This document shows positions 23,367-31,784 of a stretch of DNA of 38,715 nt, piece by piece. A program made the position numbers and the translations under genes. Within the stretch, counting starts at the first letter, position 1; each line of letters begins with the position of its first letter. The stretch covers positions 5,695 through 44,409 of the forward strand of contig PFBP01000039.1 of NCBI GenBank assembly GCA_002778535.1, given 5' to 3'. Source of the stretch: Candidatus Kuenenbacteria bacterium CG10_big_fil_rev_8_21_14_0_10_36_11. GTDB lineage: Bacteria; Patescibacteriota; Patescibacteriia; UBA2196. The notes beneath the pieces are model-generated. The model had not been told where the DNA came from. It did no database searches and saw only the letters and a list, made by a program, of their open reading frames with translations.

Positions 23367-25331
23367 ATGCCAGAACTTGTTTCTGTTATTCTGCCAGTTT
23401 ATAAACCACAGTTGGAATATTTAAAAAGAGCTATTCAAAGCATACTCAATCAAACACATGCTGATTTTGAACTGATTATTATTGAAGATCCAAGTGAATT
23501 TACTGGCCAGGAAATAATTAAAAGTTTTAATGATAAAAGAATTAAATATGTTTTAAATCAAGAGAGAACGAATTTTGCCAGTCAAATCAATCATGGGCTT
23601 AAATTGGCGCGCGGTAATTTTATTGCCAGGATGGATGCCGATGATTTGTCTCGGCCAGAAAGATTAGAAAAGCAACTTTATTTTTTGTTGGCTCACCAAG
23701 AAATCAGTGCGGTTGGTTCTAATTTAATTGTGATTGATGAACAGGATAAAATCATTGGACAAAGAATTTATCCGGATGATTCTGTTTCAATTGCTAAAAA
23801 AATGTGCATGAAAAATGTTATGGCCCATTCCGCAGTAATGTTTAAAAAAAATGATATTTTAACAGTTGGCGGTTACCAGTCAGAGTTTGGCACTTTAGCT
23901 GATTATGATCTTTGGGCCAGGATGATTTTGGCTGGTTATAAATTTTATAATCTTCAGGAATTTTTATTGCAATATCGTCTGCATCAGGGCGCGACTAAAA
24001 AATATTTTTTAAAAAATCAATTGAGCGATACTCTGCACATCAAGCAGAAATATTTTCGCTGGAAAAAAGATTGGAATTCTAGTGCAAAAATTAGATATTG
24101 GCTAGAAAAAATTTTGTTATTTATGCCAAACAAATTTATCTATTGGCTGTTTGTGAAAACAAATATTGTTAAAACTCAAAATTCAAATATCAAAAGTCAA
24201 ATAGATAATATGCGCATTGCTTATATTTCGCCAGTTTTTCCGCCTTTATCAGCTGGCATGGGCACAGCCTGTTTTTATACAGCTGACAAAATTGGACAGG
24301 AGCATGAAGCCACTGTTTTTTTGGCTAACCGCAGAGTAAATTATCAAACTGGCCATTATCAAATTAAGTTATTTAAACCTTGGTTCAGTTTTGGTTATGC
24401 TGATTTCGCTCCACAATTATTCTGGCGATTAAAAAATTTTGATATTATTCATCATTACTATCCATATTTTGGCGTAGCTGAATTTTTATGTTTTTTTAAA
24501 AAGATATTTCATAAAAAATTTCCTAAAATCGTTTTTCATTATCAAATGGATATGGTAGGCAAGGGAATGAGTAAATTTGTCAATCAATTGCATAAAATTT
24601 TTATTGCTCCCTGGCTTTTTAAAATTGCAGATGCTGTTTTTGTGTTATCAGAAGATTATGCTAAAAATTGCGATATTAAAAAATATTATTTTAAATATCC
24701 TGAAAAATTTTATGTCGTACCCAATGGCGTTGATATTGATAAGTTTAAAATTCAAGAGGAAATAAATTTAAAAGCAACTGGCAAGATTATTTTCACTGCC
24801 CAAGCATTAGATAAAGCGCATTTTTTTAAAGGCATTGATGTTTTGATTGAAGCGATAAAAATCATTGACCGCCCTGATGTCAAATTAGTGATTGCCGGCG
24901 ACGGAGATTTAAAAGAATATTATCAAAATTTGGTGAACAAATTTAGTGTTCAAGAAAATGTTTCTTTTTTGGGTCAAATCAGCCATGACCAACTGCCAAA
25001 GTATTATAATGCAGCAACATTAGTCGCGGTGCCATCAGTTAAAAAAACAGAAAGTTTTAGTGTTACTGCAGTTGAAGCAATGGCTTCTTGTAAACCAGTC
25101 ATAGTTTCTGATTTGCCAGGACTTAGAGTGACGCCTGAAAATAATATTTCTGGTTTGTTGGTTAAACCAGGGGATGTCAATGACTTGGCTAATAAAATTT
25201 TGTTTTTTGTTAATAATCCAGAAAAAGCATTGGCCTTTGGACAAGCAGGCAGAAAGCGAGCAGAAGAATTATATGATTGGAATAAAATTTGCGAGAAAAT
25301 AGAAAAAATTTATCAAGAAATAATTGTATGA
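23367..25331 (+). CDS. GT2-GT4 glycosyltransferase fusion
   Basis: 654 residues holding two enzymes. Residues 1-265 form a GT2 domain: SVILPVYKPQLEYL, DxD-like DADD at 90-93, ADYDLW at 179-184. Residues 282-654 form a GT4 domain: MRIAYISPVFPPLSAGMG, then the acceptor domain and the EX7E pair in KKTESFSVTAVEAM. The link (about 263-281, KTNIVKTQNSNIKSQIDN) is coded by AT-rich, repetitive DNA that looks like a former intergenic gap, and Met282 (ATG 24210) looks like an original GT4 start. It may be one bifunctional protein or still make a separate GT4. Its TGA overlaps the next ATG. Confidence 0.85.
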   Translation: MPELVSVILPVYKPQLEYLKRAIQSILNQTHADFELIIIEDPSEFTGQEIIKSFNDKRIKYVLNQERTNFASQINHGLKLARGNFIARMDADDLSRPERLEKQLYFLLAHQEISAVGSNLIVIDEQDKIIGQRIYPDDSVSIAKKMCMKNVMAHSAVMFKKNDILTVGGYQSEFGTLADYDLWARMILAGYKFYNLQEFLLQYRLHQGATKKYFLKNQLSDTLHIKQKYFRWKKDWNSSAKIRYWLEKILLFMPNKFIYWLFVKTNIVKTQNSNIKSQIDNMRIAYISPVFPPLSAGMGTACFYTADKIGQEHEATVFLANRRVNYQTGHYQIKLFKPWFSFGYADFAPQLFWRLKNFDIIHHYYPYFGVAEFLCFFKKIFHKKFPKIVFHYQMDMVGKGMSKFVNQLHKIFIAPWLFKIADAVFVLSEDYAKNCDIKKYYFKYPEKFYVVPNGVDIDKFKIQEEINLKATGKIIFTAQALDKAHFFKGIDVLIEAIKIIDRPDVKLVIAGDGDLKEYYQNLVNKFSVQENVSFLGQISHDQLPKYYNAATLVAVPSVKKTESFSVTAVEAMASCKPVIVSDLPGLRVTPENNISGLLVKPGDVNDLANKILFFVNNPEKALAFGQAGRKRAEELYDWNKICEKIEKIYQEIIV

Positions 25332-26548
25332 AAAAATTTTGTTTGATCACTTCTGTTTTCGCGCCGTATAATAAGGGCGGAGCTGAAACAGTGGTTAATA
25401 ATATTGTGGCTGGTTTTAAAAAAGACAACCAGGATATTTTTGTTATTACCTCGGGCGAATTTCAAGGGCTTAAAAGTTTTTGGCCACGGAAATATTTGGA
25501 AAACGGCTTAACTATTTATCGTTTTTATCCTTTAAATATTTTTTCTTATCTCAATATCAATAATTATGGAAAAAAACATTTTTGGCGCTTAATTTGGCAC
25601 GGGTTTGATATGTTTAATTTACATTCTTATTTTATGATTAAGCGCATTTTAAAACAGGAAAAACCAGAGGTTGTAATGACGCACATGCTGAAAGGCATTG
25701 GCTACTTGACTTGTCGGGCTGTTAAAAGTTTGCGGATAAAAAATATTCATACTCTGCACGAGGTGCAATTAGCCACGCCCTCGGGCCTAATTTTAAAAGG
25801 CGAGGAAAATTCCTGGCAACATAATTTTTTTTTAACTAAGTTTTATCAATTATTTAATCGCTGGCTTTTTAAGAGTCCAGATATCATTATTTCTTCTTCC
25901 AAATTTCTTTTAGATTTTTATAACCAAAGAAATTTTTTTCCGCATTCAAAAAAAATTATTCTTACTAATCCTGTCAATATAAAAATACAGGATGATAAAA
26001 ACATAAAAGCAAAAGATTATAATAATTTTAATTTTCTATTTTTAGGACAGATTGAAAAATATAAAGGCGTTTTATTGCTTATCAATGTTTTTAAAAAAAT
26101 GTTAAAAGAAACATCAGGATTAGAAAAAAGAAAACTCATCATTGTTGGCGTTGGTTCAGCATTAAGAGAGGCTCAACAATTAGCCGGGAATAATTCACAG
26201 ATAGAATTTATGGGCTATGTGCCTAATCAGGAATTAGGCCAGATTTTTGCTTTAGCAGACGCCACAGTCGTGCCTTCGCTCTGTTATGAAAATTCGCCAA
26301 CAGTAATTTTTGAAAGTTTATCCTATGGTGTGCCAGTGCTCGCGGCCCGCATCGGCGGCATTGAATTTATTAAAGATGATTATAACGGTTTTACTTTTGA
26401 AGCCGGTGACGAAGCGGATTTGTTAAAAATTTTAAAATTTGTTTTGCAAAATAAAAACAGACTCGCTGAGCTTTCCTTAAATTGCTGCGAGTCGGTTAAA
26501 GAAATAGGCGTAGAAAATTATATTAAAAAACTTGAAGAATTGATTTAG
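25328..26548 (+). CDS. glycosyltransferase family 4
   Basis: 406 residues from ATG 25328, which overlaps the preceding stop as ATGA; a longer in-frame start was rejected because homology begins at MKKFCLITSVFAPYNKGGAE. GT-B fold: N-terminal KGGAETVVNNI, C-terminal FLGQIEKYKGVLLLI, EFMGYVPNQEL and the EX7E motif in YENSPTVIFESLSYG. It transfers a sugar from a nucleotide donor in the cytosol, probably extending the same glycan as the GT2-GT4 fusion. The overlap implies translational coupling. Confidence 0.88.
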   Translation: MKKFCLITSVFAPYNKGGAETVVNNIVAGFKKDNQDIFVITSGEFQGLKSFWPRKYLENGLTIYRFYPLNIFSYLNINNYGKKHFWRLIWHGFDMFNLHSYFMIKRILKQEKPEVVMTHMLKGIGYLTCRAVKSLRIKNIHTLHEVQLATPSGLILKGEENSWQHNFFLTKFYQLFNRWLFKSPDIIISSSKFLLDFYNQRNFFPHSKKIILTNPVNIKIQDDKNIKAKDYNNFNFLFLGQIEKYKGVLLLINVFKKMLKETSGLEKRKLIIVGVGSALREAQQLAGNNSQIEFMGYVPNQELGQIFALADATVVPSLCYENSPTVIFESLSYGVPVLAARIGGIEFIKDDYNGFTFEAGDEADLLKILKFVLQNKNRLAELSLNCCESVKEIGVENYIKKLEELI

Positions 26549-26560
26549 TAATTTTGTATT

Positions 26561-27928
26561 ATGAAAATTAATAAAACCAAAATTTACAAGACGGTCATTT
26601 TTATTTTTTTTGCTTTGTTGTTTATTTTTCGGCTTAATAATGCGTTGAATTACAATTCTTATTGGGGTTATGACGGGGCTAAGCACATGGAATATATTGA
26701 TACTATTGAAGATAAACACAGATTACCAACATTTGGAGAAAATTATTTGGCCTGGCATGAGCCATTATATTATTTTATTTTTGCTATTTTAGGTTTTATT
26801 TATAAATTTATTTCCGGTAATAACGATTTTATTTTAATGATTAAATTTTTACAGATTATTACCGCGTGCTTAGATGTTGTTTTTTTATTTATTTTTTATA
26901 AAACTATTGGTTATCTAACAAAAAGCAAATTTGTTAAATTGGCAACTTTATTGTCCGTTGGTTTTTTTACCCCCCTCATCATAGTTAATAATTATTTAAC
27001 CAACGAATTATTTTTATTTTGGTTAATAATTTTGTGTTTCTATTTTATTGTTAAATTTGAAATGATTGGTTGGAATTATTCAAAAATAATTTTATTATCA
27101 ATTCTATCTGCTTTAGCTTTATTAACCAAACTTTCAGCTTTGATTTTTATTAGTTCTTTGATAATTTGGTTTTTTTATCAAGCAATATATTTTAAAAAAA
27201 ATATGTATTTTAAATATTTGTTATTGTTTATTGGGATAGTGTTTGTTTTAAATTTACCTTGGCAAATTTATCGGGCTAAAAATTTTGGCGGCGTTTTAAC
27301 CATTAATAATTATGAATTTTTGCAAAAGAATAAACTGTCAAAAGCGAAAGATATTCCAGATAATTTCTTTTTTAATTTTAATTTTGATATTTTTAAAAAT
27401 CCGTTTTGGCAAACAAGTAGAAGTTCATTTTGGTCAATTATTTTTGCACAACTTTTGGTGGATTATGATAATATTGGCGGAAATGTTGATTTAAACAATC
27501 TCCGACAGGAAATAATGACAGGCAATGGTCGTTATATTTGCAACAAAATTTTTTCCTTTGCTAAATTTAATTTAGTTTTAGGAATATTTTTTATTTTAAC
27601 ATTATTATTTGGTTATTTTTCAGAAATAATAAAGATTATTAAAAATAAATTGTATCCAGATATTTATTCTTTTTTAGTGATATTTGTTACTATGTCTTTT
27701 TTAGGTTTGATATACAATGTAATAAAAAATCCCTTTATTGAAAGAGGAACTTTAAAAATTATTTTTATTTTATCTTCTTGGCCTTGGTTATTTTTTTTAG
27801 GTTATAAAAACATAGATGATATTTTACAAAACAAAAAATTAAAATATTGGTGGATTTTTATCGGCTTAATAATCGTTGTTTATAGTTATGTGTCTTTGAA
27901 TATTAATTGGGTGTCAAATTATCAATAA
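26561..27928 (+). CDS. polytopic GT-C-like glycosyltransferase
   Basis: 455 residues with about ten transmembrane segments. The first outer loop carries YWGYDGAKHMEYID and, farther on, AWHEPLYYFIF, the acidic first-loop motif (D/E-rich, then a His/Glu-Pro-Leu) of GT-C enzymes such as PMT/ArnT-like proteins that use polyprenyl-phosphate sugars. Its stop overlaps the stop region of the convergent gene by 7 nt. Acceptor unknown. Confidence 0.7.
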   Translation: MKINKTKIYKTVIFIFFALLFIFRLNNALNYNSYWGYDGAKHMEYIDTIEDKHRLPTFGENYLAWHEPLYYFIFAILGFIYKFISGNNDFILMIKFLQIITACLDVVFLFIFYKTIGYLTKSKFVKLATLLSVGFFTPLIIVNNYLTNELFLFWLIILCFYFIVKFEMIGWNYSKIILLSILSALALLTKLSALIFISSLIIWFFYQAIYFKKNMYFKYLLLFIGIVFVLNLPWQIYRAKNFGGVLTINNYEFLQKNKLSKAKDIPDNFFFNFNFDIFKNPFWQTSRSSFWSIIFAQLLVDYDNIGGNVDLNNLRQEIMTGNGRYICNKIFSFAKFNLVLGIFFILTLLFGYFSEIIKIIKNKLYPDIYSFLVIFVTMSFLGLIYNVIKNPFIERGTLKIIFILSSWPWLFFLGYKNIDDILQNKKLKYWWIFIGLIIVVYSYVSLNINWVSNYQ

Positions 27929-29505
27929 TATATTTTTTTAAGCAAGTAAAGTTTTATTTTTTTAAACAGGAAATAATTATAATATTCTTTTTCCGCAACT
28001 ATTTTATAATTTGGTAATTCTGAAAAAGAAATCATATATTCTCTCGTGTTTTTAGGAAATAATCTGTTAATATACCAGGGTCTTGTCAAATCAATTAAAA
28101 TCGGAATTTTTTTCATTATGTCGTAAGTGTATTGGCCATTAAGTTCATAACCGCCATCTATTTGATAAGAAAATTTATTTTTAGTTGTCTCTTGATAAAA
28201 ATAACTCCTGATTCTGTTCCAGTCCATATAATTTCTTTGAAGGGAAACGGAGAAGAAAGCAAAAAGTAATAAAAATGTTATTGGTAAAATAAAATCGTGA
28301 TTTGTTATTTTTTCTGTTTTTGTAGAGACTATTAAAATAAAAATTAACGGCAGTAATAACAAATAATAGCGGTCAAAACTTATAAAAACTAAAATAAGTG
28401 TTAATTGCAAAATAAAATTTATAAGAATAAACTTTAAAAAAGTATCAGCCAATATTTTTTTATAGTTAGTAATAAAAAACAAAATTAAAAAAACGCCGCC
28501 CAAAGAAGCTAATACATTAACTATAATTTTTAGTGTGTTCGTAAAAATAATTGGCGGCGTGCCAGACATTACTTCGGTGTTTGGCCCCAAACCAAAATTA
28601 TTAATGATGTTTTGATTATAAGGAAAATTTACACCAAGGAGATTATTAAAACTAAGCAGAAAAATAAAAAATATTAAAATTATAAAAAAAATTTTTTTTA
28701 TAAAAAAATTTTTCTGATAAATAAGTAATAATGGCAAAGAAAATAAACCTAAATATTGAATAGAATAAAAAAACCATTGGCAGGCATTTTTAAGTAAATT
28801 TTTTTCTAAAAGATGAGTTTGCCCTTCACTGATGTTTATATTGTTTTTAAATAAAATATAACCGAGCGCACAAAAAAATGTTGTTATTAAAATAGCGGTT
28901 AAAAAACTTTTTTGAAACATCACTTTTTTATGTGACAATAAGAAAATTAATATTAAAGAAATTAATAATAAAATACCGTTTTGTCTGATAAAAAAAGCTA
29001 TCACGATCGCTAAAAGACCACCCAAGAGATTAATATTTTTTAAGGTTTTAAAATATTTTGAAAATTGCCACAAAGAAAAAAGATAAAAAAATAAAAAAGG
29101 TATATCAGTTAAAAAAGTAAAAGAAGTGTTTATAAAAATCGGATTAAATAAAAATAAAAGACAGGCAAAAAGATTTATTTTTTTATCAACATTATTTTTT
29201 TCTAAAATTAAATACAAAAGAATTACAGCTGAAATTGAAAACAATAAAGTTGACAATCTCAAAAAGTTATAAGAAAAACCAGTAAAAAAGCTTATTATAA
29301 AACCATAAAAAGTTTGCGCGATTAAGATGGGGCCGGTAAACTCATAAAAATCTAATTTATGATCATACAACAAACTTTGAACAGTATGACCATAGACCCA
29401 GTCATCATTTAAAGGAAAATTCCCGTGTGGATTAACTAACAAAACAACCACCATAAAAATAGCAATAATAATTATTAAAGGTTTAAAGTAATTTTTCATA
29501 ATCAT
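27922..29505 (-). CDS. polytopic GT-C/PMT-like glycosyltransferase
   Basis: 527 residues with about eleven transmembrane segments. Start region: one membrane helix, then NPHGNFPLNDDWVYGHTV with the acidic NDDW motif, then GPILIAQTFYGFIIS, as in dolichyl- or undecaprenyl-phosphate-mannose-type transferases (GT39/GT83-like). Starts 1 nt after the upstream minus-strand gene ends, so the two form a pair. A second in-frame ATG lies 6 nt downstream of the first. Converges on the plus-strand gene with a 7-nt overlap. Confidence 0.7.
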   Translation of the reverse strand: MIMKNYFKPLIIIIAIFMVVVLLVNPHGNFPLNDDWVYGHTVQSLLYDHKLDFYEFTGPILIAQTFYGFIISFFTGFSYNFLRLSTLLFSISAVILLYLILEKNNVDKKINLFACLLFLFNPIFINTSFTFLTDIPFLFFYLFSLWQFSKYFKTLKNINLLGGLLAIVIAFFIRQNGILLLISLILIFLLSHKKVMFQKSFLTAILITTFFCALGYILFKNNINISEGQTHLLEKNLLKNACQWFFYSIQYLGLFSLPLLLIYQKNFFIKKIFFIILIFFIFLLSFNNLLGVNFPYNQNIINNFGLGPNTEVMSGTPPIIFTNTLKIIVNVLASLGGVFLILFFITNYKKILADTFLKFILINFILQLTLILVFISFDRYYLLLLPLIFILIVSTKTEKITNHDFILPITFLLLFAFFSVSLQRNYMDWNRIRSYFYQETTKNKFSYQIDGGYELNGQYTYDIMKKIPILIDLTRPWYINRLFPKNTREYMISFSELPNYKIVAEKEYYNYFLFKKIKLYLLKKIYY

Positions 29506-29506
29506 G

Positions 29507-31693
29507 TTATTTCCTCACAAATTTAAACACCCACACTTTGCCATTTTCTAAATTCAATGTTTCATCAGCCACGGCCTCAAGCCGCGGTTTTATTTTTTTC
29601 AAATTAAACCAATAATCAGGCAGGTATAAATAGATGATATTGGCGCCAGTTAAATCCATGGCTTCTTTTGCCACTTGAGGGTCAATTAGCTCGTCATAAG
29701 CCATTTTAGCGTAGATCTTGTATAATTTTCCGCCAGTTGGAATTGAGTAAAAGAAATATTTATGGTCAAAATAGCGGAACCCGAACTCTGTCAAAGCCGC
29801 GGCGCCGATTTGTTGATTGGCTAAAACAACATAAGGTTCTTTGGTAATTTCATCAAGATATTTTACGGCCTGAAAATCATGGATTGAAGTATTAAACCCG
29901 CGATTTAACATATACACATCTTGCCGTGGATAGGAAAAATACAATGAAAAAGTTGCGCCTGCAGATATTATTAGAATTAATGTTGTCATTCCGACCCCAC
30001 TTTTCGCGAAAGGCGGGAGAGGAATCCAGTCGCACTTAATAATGTGTCTTATTATTTTCCACGCACCAAACATTGCCAAAGGTATTAAAAAATAAATTCC
30101 TAAATTAAAAATGCGCCAGCTAAAATCTCCGCGTTCATAATCAATTAAGAACGGGAAACTAATAAAAGAAAAAACAAAGAAAGAATTTATCAGTAGAATT
30201 ATAAAGATTTGCAAAAATATGTTGCTGCTATTTTTTAAATAGCCATTATACATTATACATAATACATTATTCATCTTGTGCCAGACATTGAACTTCCGCC
30301 AACCATAAACTGCTAATCCAATTATGACAACAAAAAGCATTACTGGCTGCCAAAGAAAATAAGCCACAGTTTTACAAAGATGAACAAAATTAGTGTTCAA
30401 GAATAAGTCTGGCGAGAAACGGAAAAGATTATGATAAAAATTTGTTAAATTAAAATTATTGGTTATTTCAATTTGGTTTAGAAGTGAGATTTTAGAAAAT
30501 GTGAAAAATACAAGTGGAAATAAAAATAAAAGTAATAAAGTAATAAAGTAATAAAGTATTTTTTTAATTTTGTTTTTTAAGAATAACAAGATGCAAAAAA
30601 TAAGCGCAGCTACGCCAGCTAATGGGTGGATAAATAAAATGGCTAAAGATAATAAAAAAAGTAATCCGTAATTGGTAATTGGTAATTGGTAATTGGTAAT
30701 TAGGAATTTAAAACCTAAAAACGCTATAACAATTACTAATAAATCTGCTAAATTTTGGGGCGTGGTAAAAGTAAAAATAGAGAAGGGAATCAGTAGAAAA
30801 ATGTATAATGTATTATGTATAATGTATAATGGGAAATTTAATTTTTTAAAAGCAGAAAAAATTGTCGCTGGCAATAATATTGAAGCTAATAAAGGTACTA
30901 AATTTTTATCAATTATAACATGAGAAATTTGGAAGATTTTGGTTAAAAAAATTACCAAAGAATATTGGCCTAAATAATAGAAATTTTTAGGCAAAATAAA
31001 ACCGAAATCCAAGATATGTTTTTCTGTGGCCTCATGAATAAACGGGTCATAGCCAAAGCCAAGCGGGAAAATAATATTGGCTAAGTTAAAAGAAAATAAT
31101 AAGTGCAAGCTGGTTAAAATTAAAGTGTAAATTGATTTTAATTTTGTGCTTAAATAAATTAGAACTGCGGTAGCTAAAAAATAAGCAATGAAAAAAGTTT
31201 TTGGCACAAAAATCCAAGGCGTGCGTACTGCTTCTAAAGTGGCACCTGATTTAAGCAAAAAATAAGCGGCGGATAAAAAAATTAAATAAAGCGCGGGTAA
31301 AAAGTAATTAATGATTAGTGATTGGTGATTAGTAATTTTTAAATCAAAAATTTTCAGTATTGATTTGTCTGTGACAAATGATTTTTTCCACTGAGATAGT
31401 AACAACAAAACACTGCTTACAAAGATAATGAAACTAGCCACTATTAAATCATTAAGTTTATAAAAATAATAAACCACAGTTAAAGCAATAATTGTAATTG
31501 ATAAAAATGTTAAGAAGCCAAACAGCCATTGCTCGCCAGAAAAATTGTTTTTAAACAAAATTTTACCTAATGAAAGACTGCTTAAAATAATAAAAATTAA
31601 ACCAAAAATAACCCCAAGAATAGCGGAGTGTATCAGTAAAATATTTAAGGTTAAAATCAGGGTTGAAACAAGATTTAAGGCAATTAATTTCAT
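29507..31693 (-). CDS. large polytopic membrane protein, probable glycosyltransferase, loaded with repeats
   Basis: 728 residues, about 14 hydrophobic segments and a soluble C-terminal part (AVKYLDEITKEPYVVLANQQIG, YFFYSIPTGGKLYKIYAKM). The layout resembles oligosaccharyl- or GT-C-like membrane transferases, but no catalytic motif is certain. The gene is unusual in carrying several in-frame repeats that look intergenic elsewhere: a REP-type element (29985-30030), two inverted 31-bp copies (30244-30274 and 30801-30831), a heptamer tandem (30670-30701) and a GATTAGTGATTGG-type tract (31307-31337). A TAAAAT box 6 nt before the ATG on the minus strand predicts a leaderless transcript. Confidence 0.65.
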   Translation of the reverse strand: MKLIALNLVSTLILTLNILLIHSAILGVIFGLIFIILSSLSLGKILFKNNFSGEQWLFGFLTFLSITIIALTVVYYFYKLNDLIVASFIIFVSSVLLLLSQWKKSFVTDKSILKIFDLKITNHQSLIINYFLPALYLIFLSAAYFLLKSGATLEAVRTPWIFVPKTFFIAYFLATAVLIYLSTKLKSIYTLILTSLHLLFSFNLANIIFPLGFGYDPFIHEATEKHILDFGFILPKNFYYLGQYSLVIFLTKIFQISHVIIDKNLVPLLASILLPATIFSAFKKLNFPLYIIHNTLYIFLLIPFSIFTFTTPQNLADLLVIVIAFLGFKFLITNYQLPITNYGLLFLLSLAILFIHPLAGVAALIFCILLFLKNKIKKILYYFITLLLLFLFPLVFFTFSKISLLNQIEITNNFNLTNFYHNLFRFSPDLFLNTNFVHLCKTVAYFLWQPVMLFVVIIGLAVYGWRKFNVWHKMNNVLCIMYNGYLKNSSNIFLQIFIILLINSFFVFSFISFPFLIDYERGDFSWRIFNLGIYFLIPLAMFGAWKIIRHIIKCDWIPLPPFAKSGVGMTTLILIISAGATFSLYFSYPRQDVYMLNRGFNTSIHDFQAVKYLDEITKEPYVVLANQQIGAAALTEFGFRYFDHKYFFYSIPTGGKLYKIYAKMAYDELIDPQVAKEAMDLTGANIIYLYLPDYWFNLKKIKPRLEAVADETLNLENGKVWVFKFVRK
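29985..30030. repeat. REP-type element inside a coding region
   Basis: Bounded by gtcattccgacccc and gaggaatccag with a central tttcgcgaaa. Its translation on the minus strand is DWIPLPPFAKSGVGMTT. Confidence 0.6.
30244..30274. repeat. 31-bp repeat, copy A (inverted relative to copy B)
   Basis: The reverse complement matches 30801-30831 at 30 of 31 positions. Codes MNNVLCIMYN on the gene strand. Confidence 0.7.
30670..30701. repeat. tandem heptamer AATTGGT, about 4.6 copies, in a coding region
   Basis: Four full AATTGGT units and a partial fifth. Three units equal seven codons; read on the minus strand as ITNYQLPITNY. Confidence 0.75.
30801..30831. repeat. 31-bp repeat, copy B
   Basis: ATGTATAATGTATTATGTAT onwards; pairs with copy A 527 bp away. 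Internally it repeats ATGTATAATG. Codes PLYIIHNTLYIF on the gene strand. Confidence 0.7.
31307..31337. repeat. GATTAGTGATTGG tract in a coding region
   Basis: AT-rich near-tandem pattern atgattagtgattgg then tgattagtaatt; translated on the minus strand as ITNHQSLIINY, similar to the heptamer product ITNYQLPITNY. Confidence 0.5.
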
Positions 31694-31699
31694 GCTTGT

Positions 31700-31705
31700 A
31701 TTTTA
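31700..31705 (-). promoter_or_regulatory. -10 box, minus strand, leaderless geometry
   Basis: TAAAAT (31705-31700) ends 6 nt before the minus-strand ATG at 31693; predicted start is the A of the ATG. Confidence 0.4.
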
Positions 31706-31740
31706 AATGAAAAAAATAATTAAAGCAATTTTTTATTTTG

Positions 31741-31749
31741 TGCTATAAT
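31741..31749 (+). promoter_or_regulatory. extended -10 for the DUF4012 gene
   Basis: TGC-TATAAT (TATAAT 31744-31749); start near 31756, leader about 29 nt that includes a reverse DnaA box. Confidence 0.5.
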
Positions 31750-31771
31750 AAGATTGGAAATGATATTGTGG

Positions 31772-31780
31772 TGTGGATAA
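31772..31780 (-). promoter_or_regulatory. perfect DnaA-box sequence (minus strand)
   Basis: TGTGGATAA on the plus strand, the exact reverse of TTATCCACA, 4 nt before ATG 31785. Confidence 0.35.
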
Positions 31781-31784
31781 AATT

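Noticed and set aside
30670..30701. CRISPR-like array
   Set aside because: The 7-bp units are directly tandem with no spacers and no cas genes are present.
30693..30923. Plus-strand ORF containing MYNVLCIMYNG
   Set aside because: It lies fully antisense to the 728-residue membrane gene and is opened by the repeat copy; no protein features.
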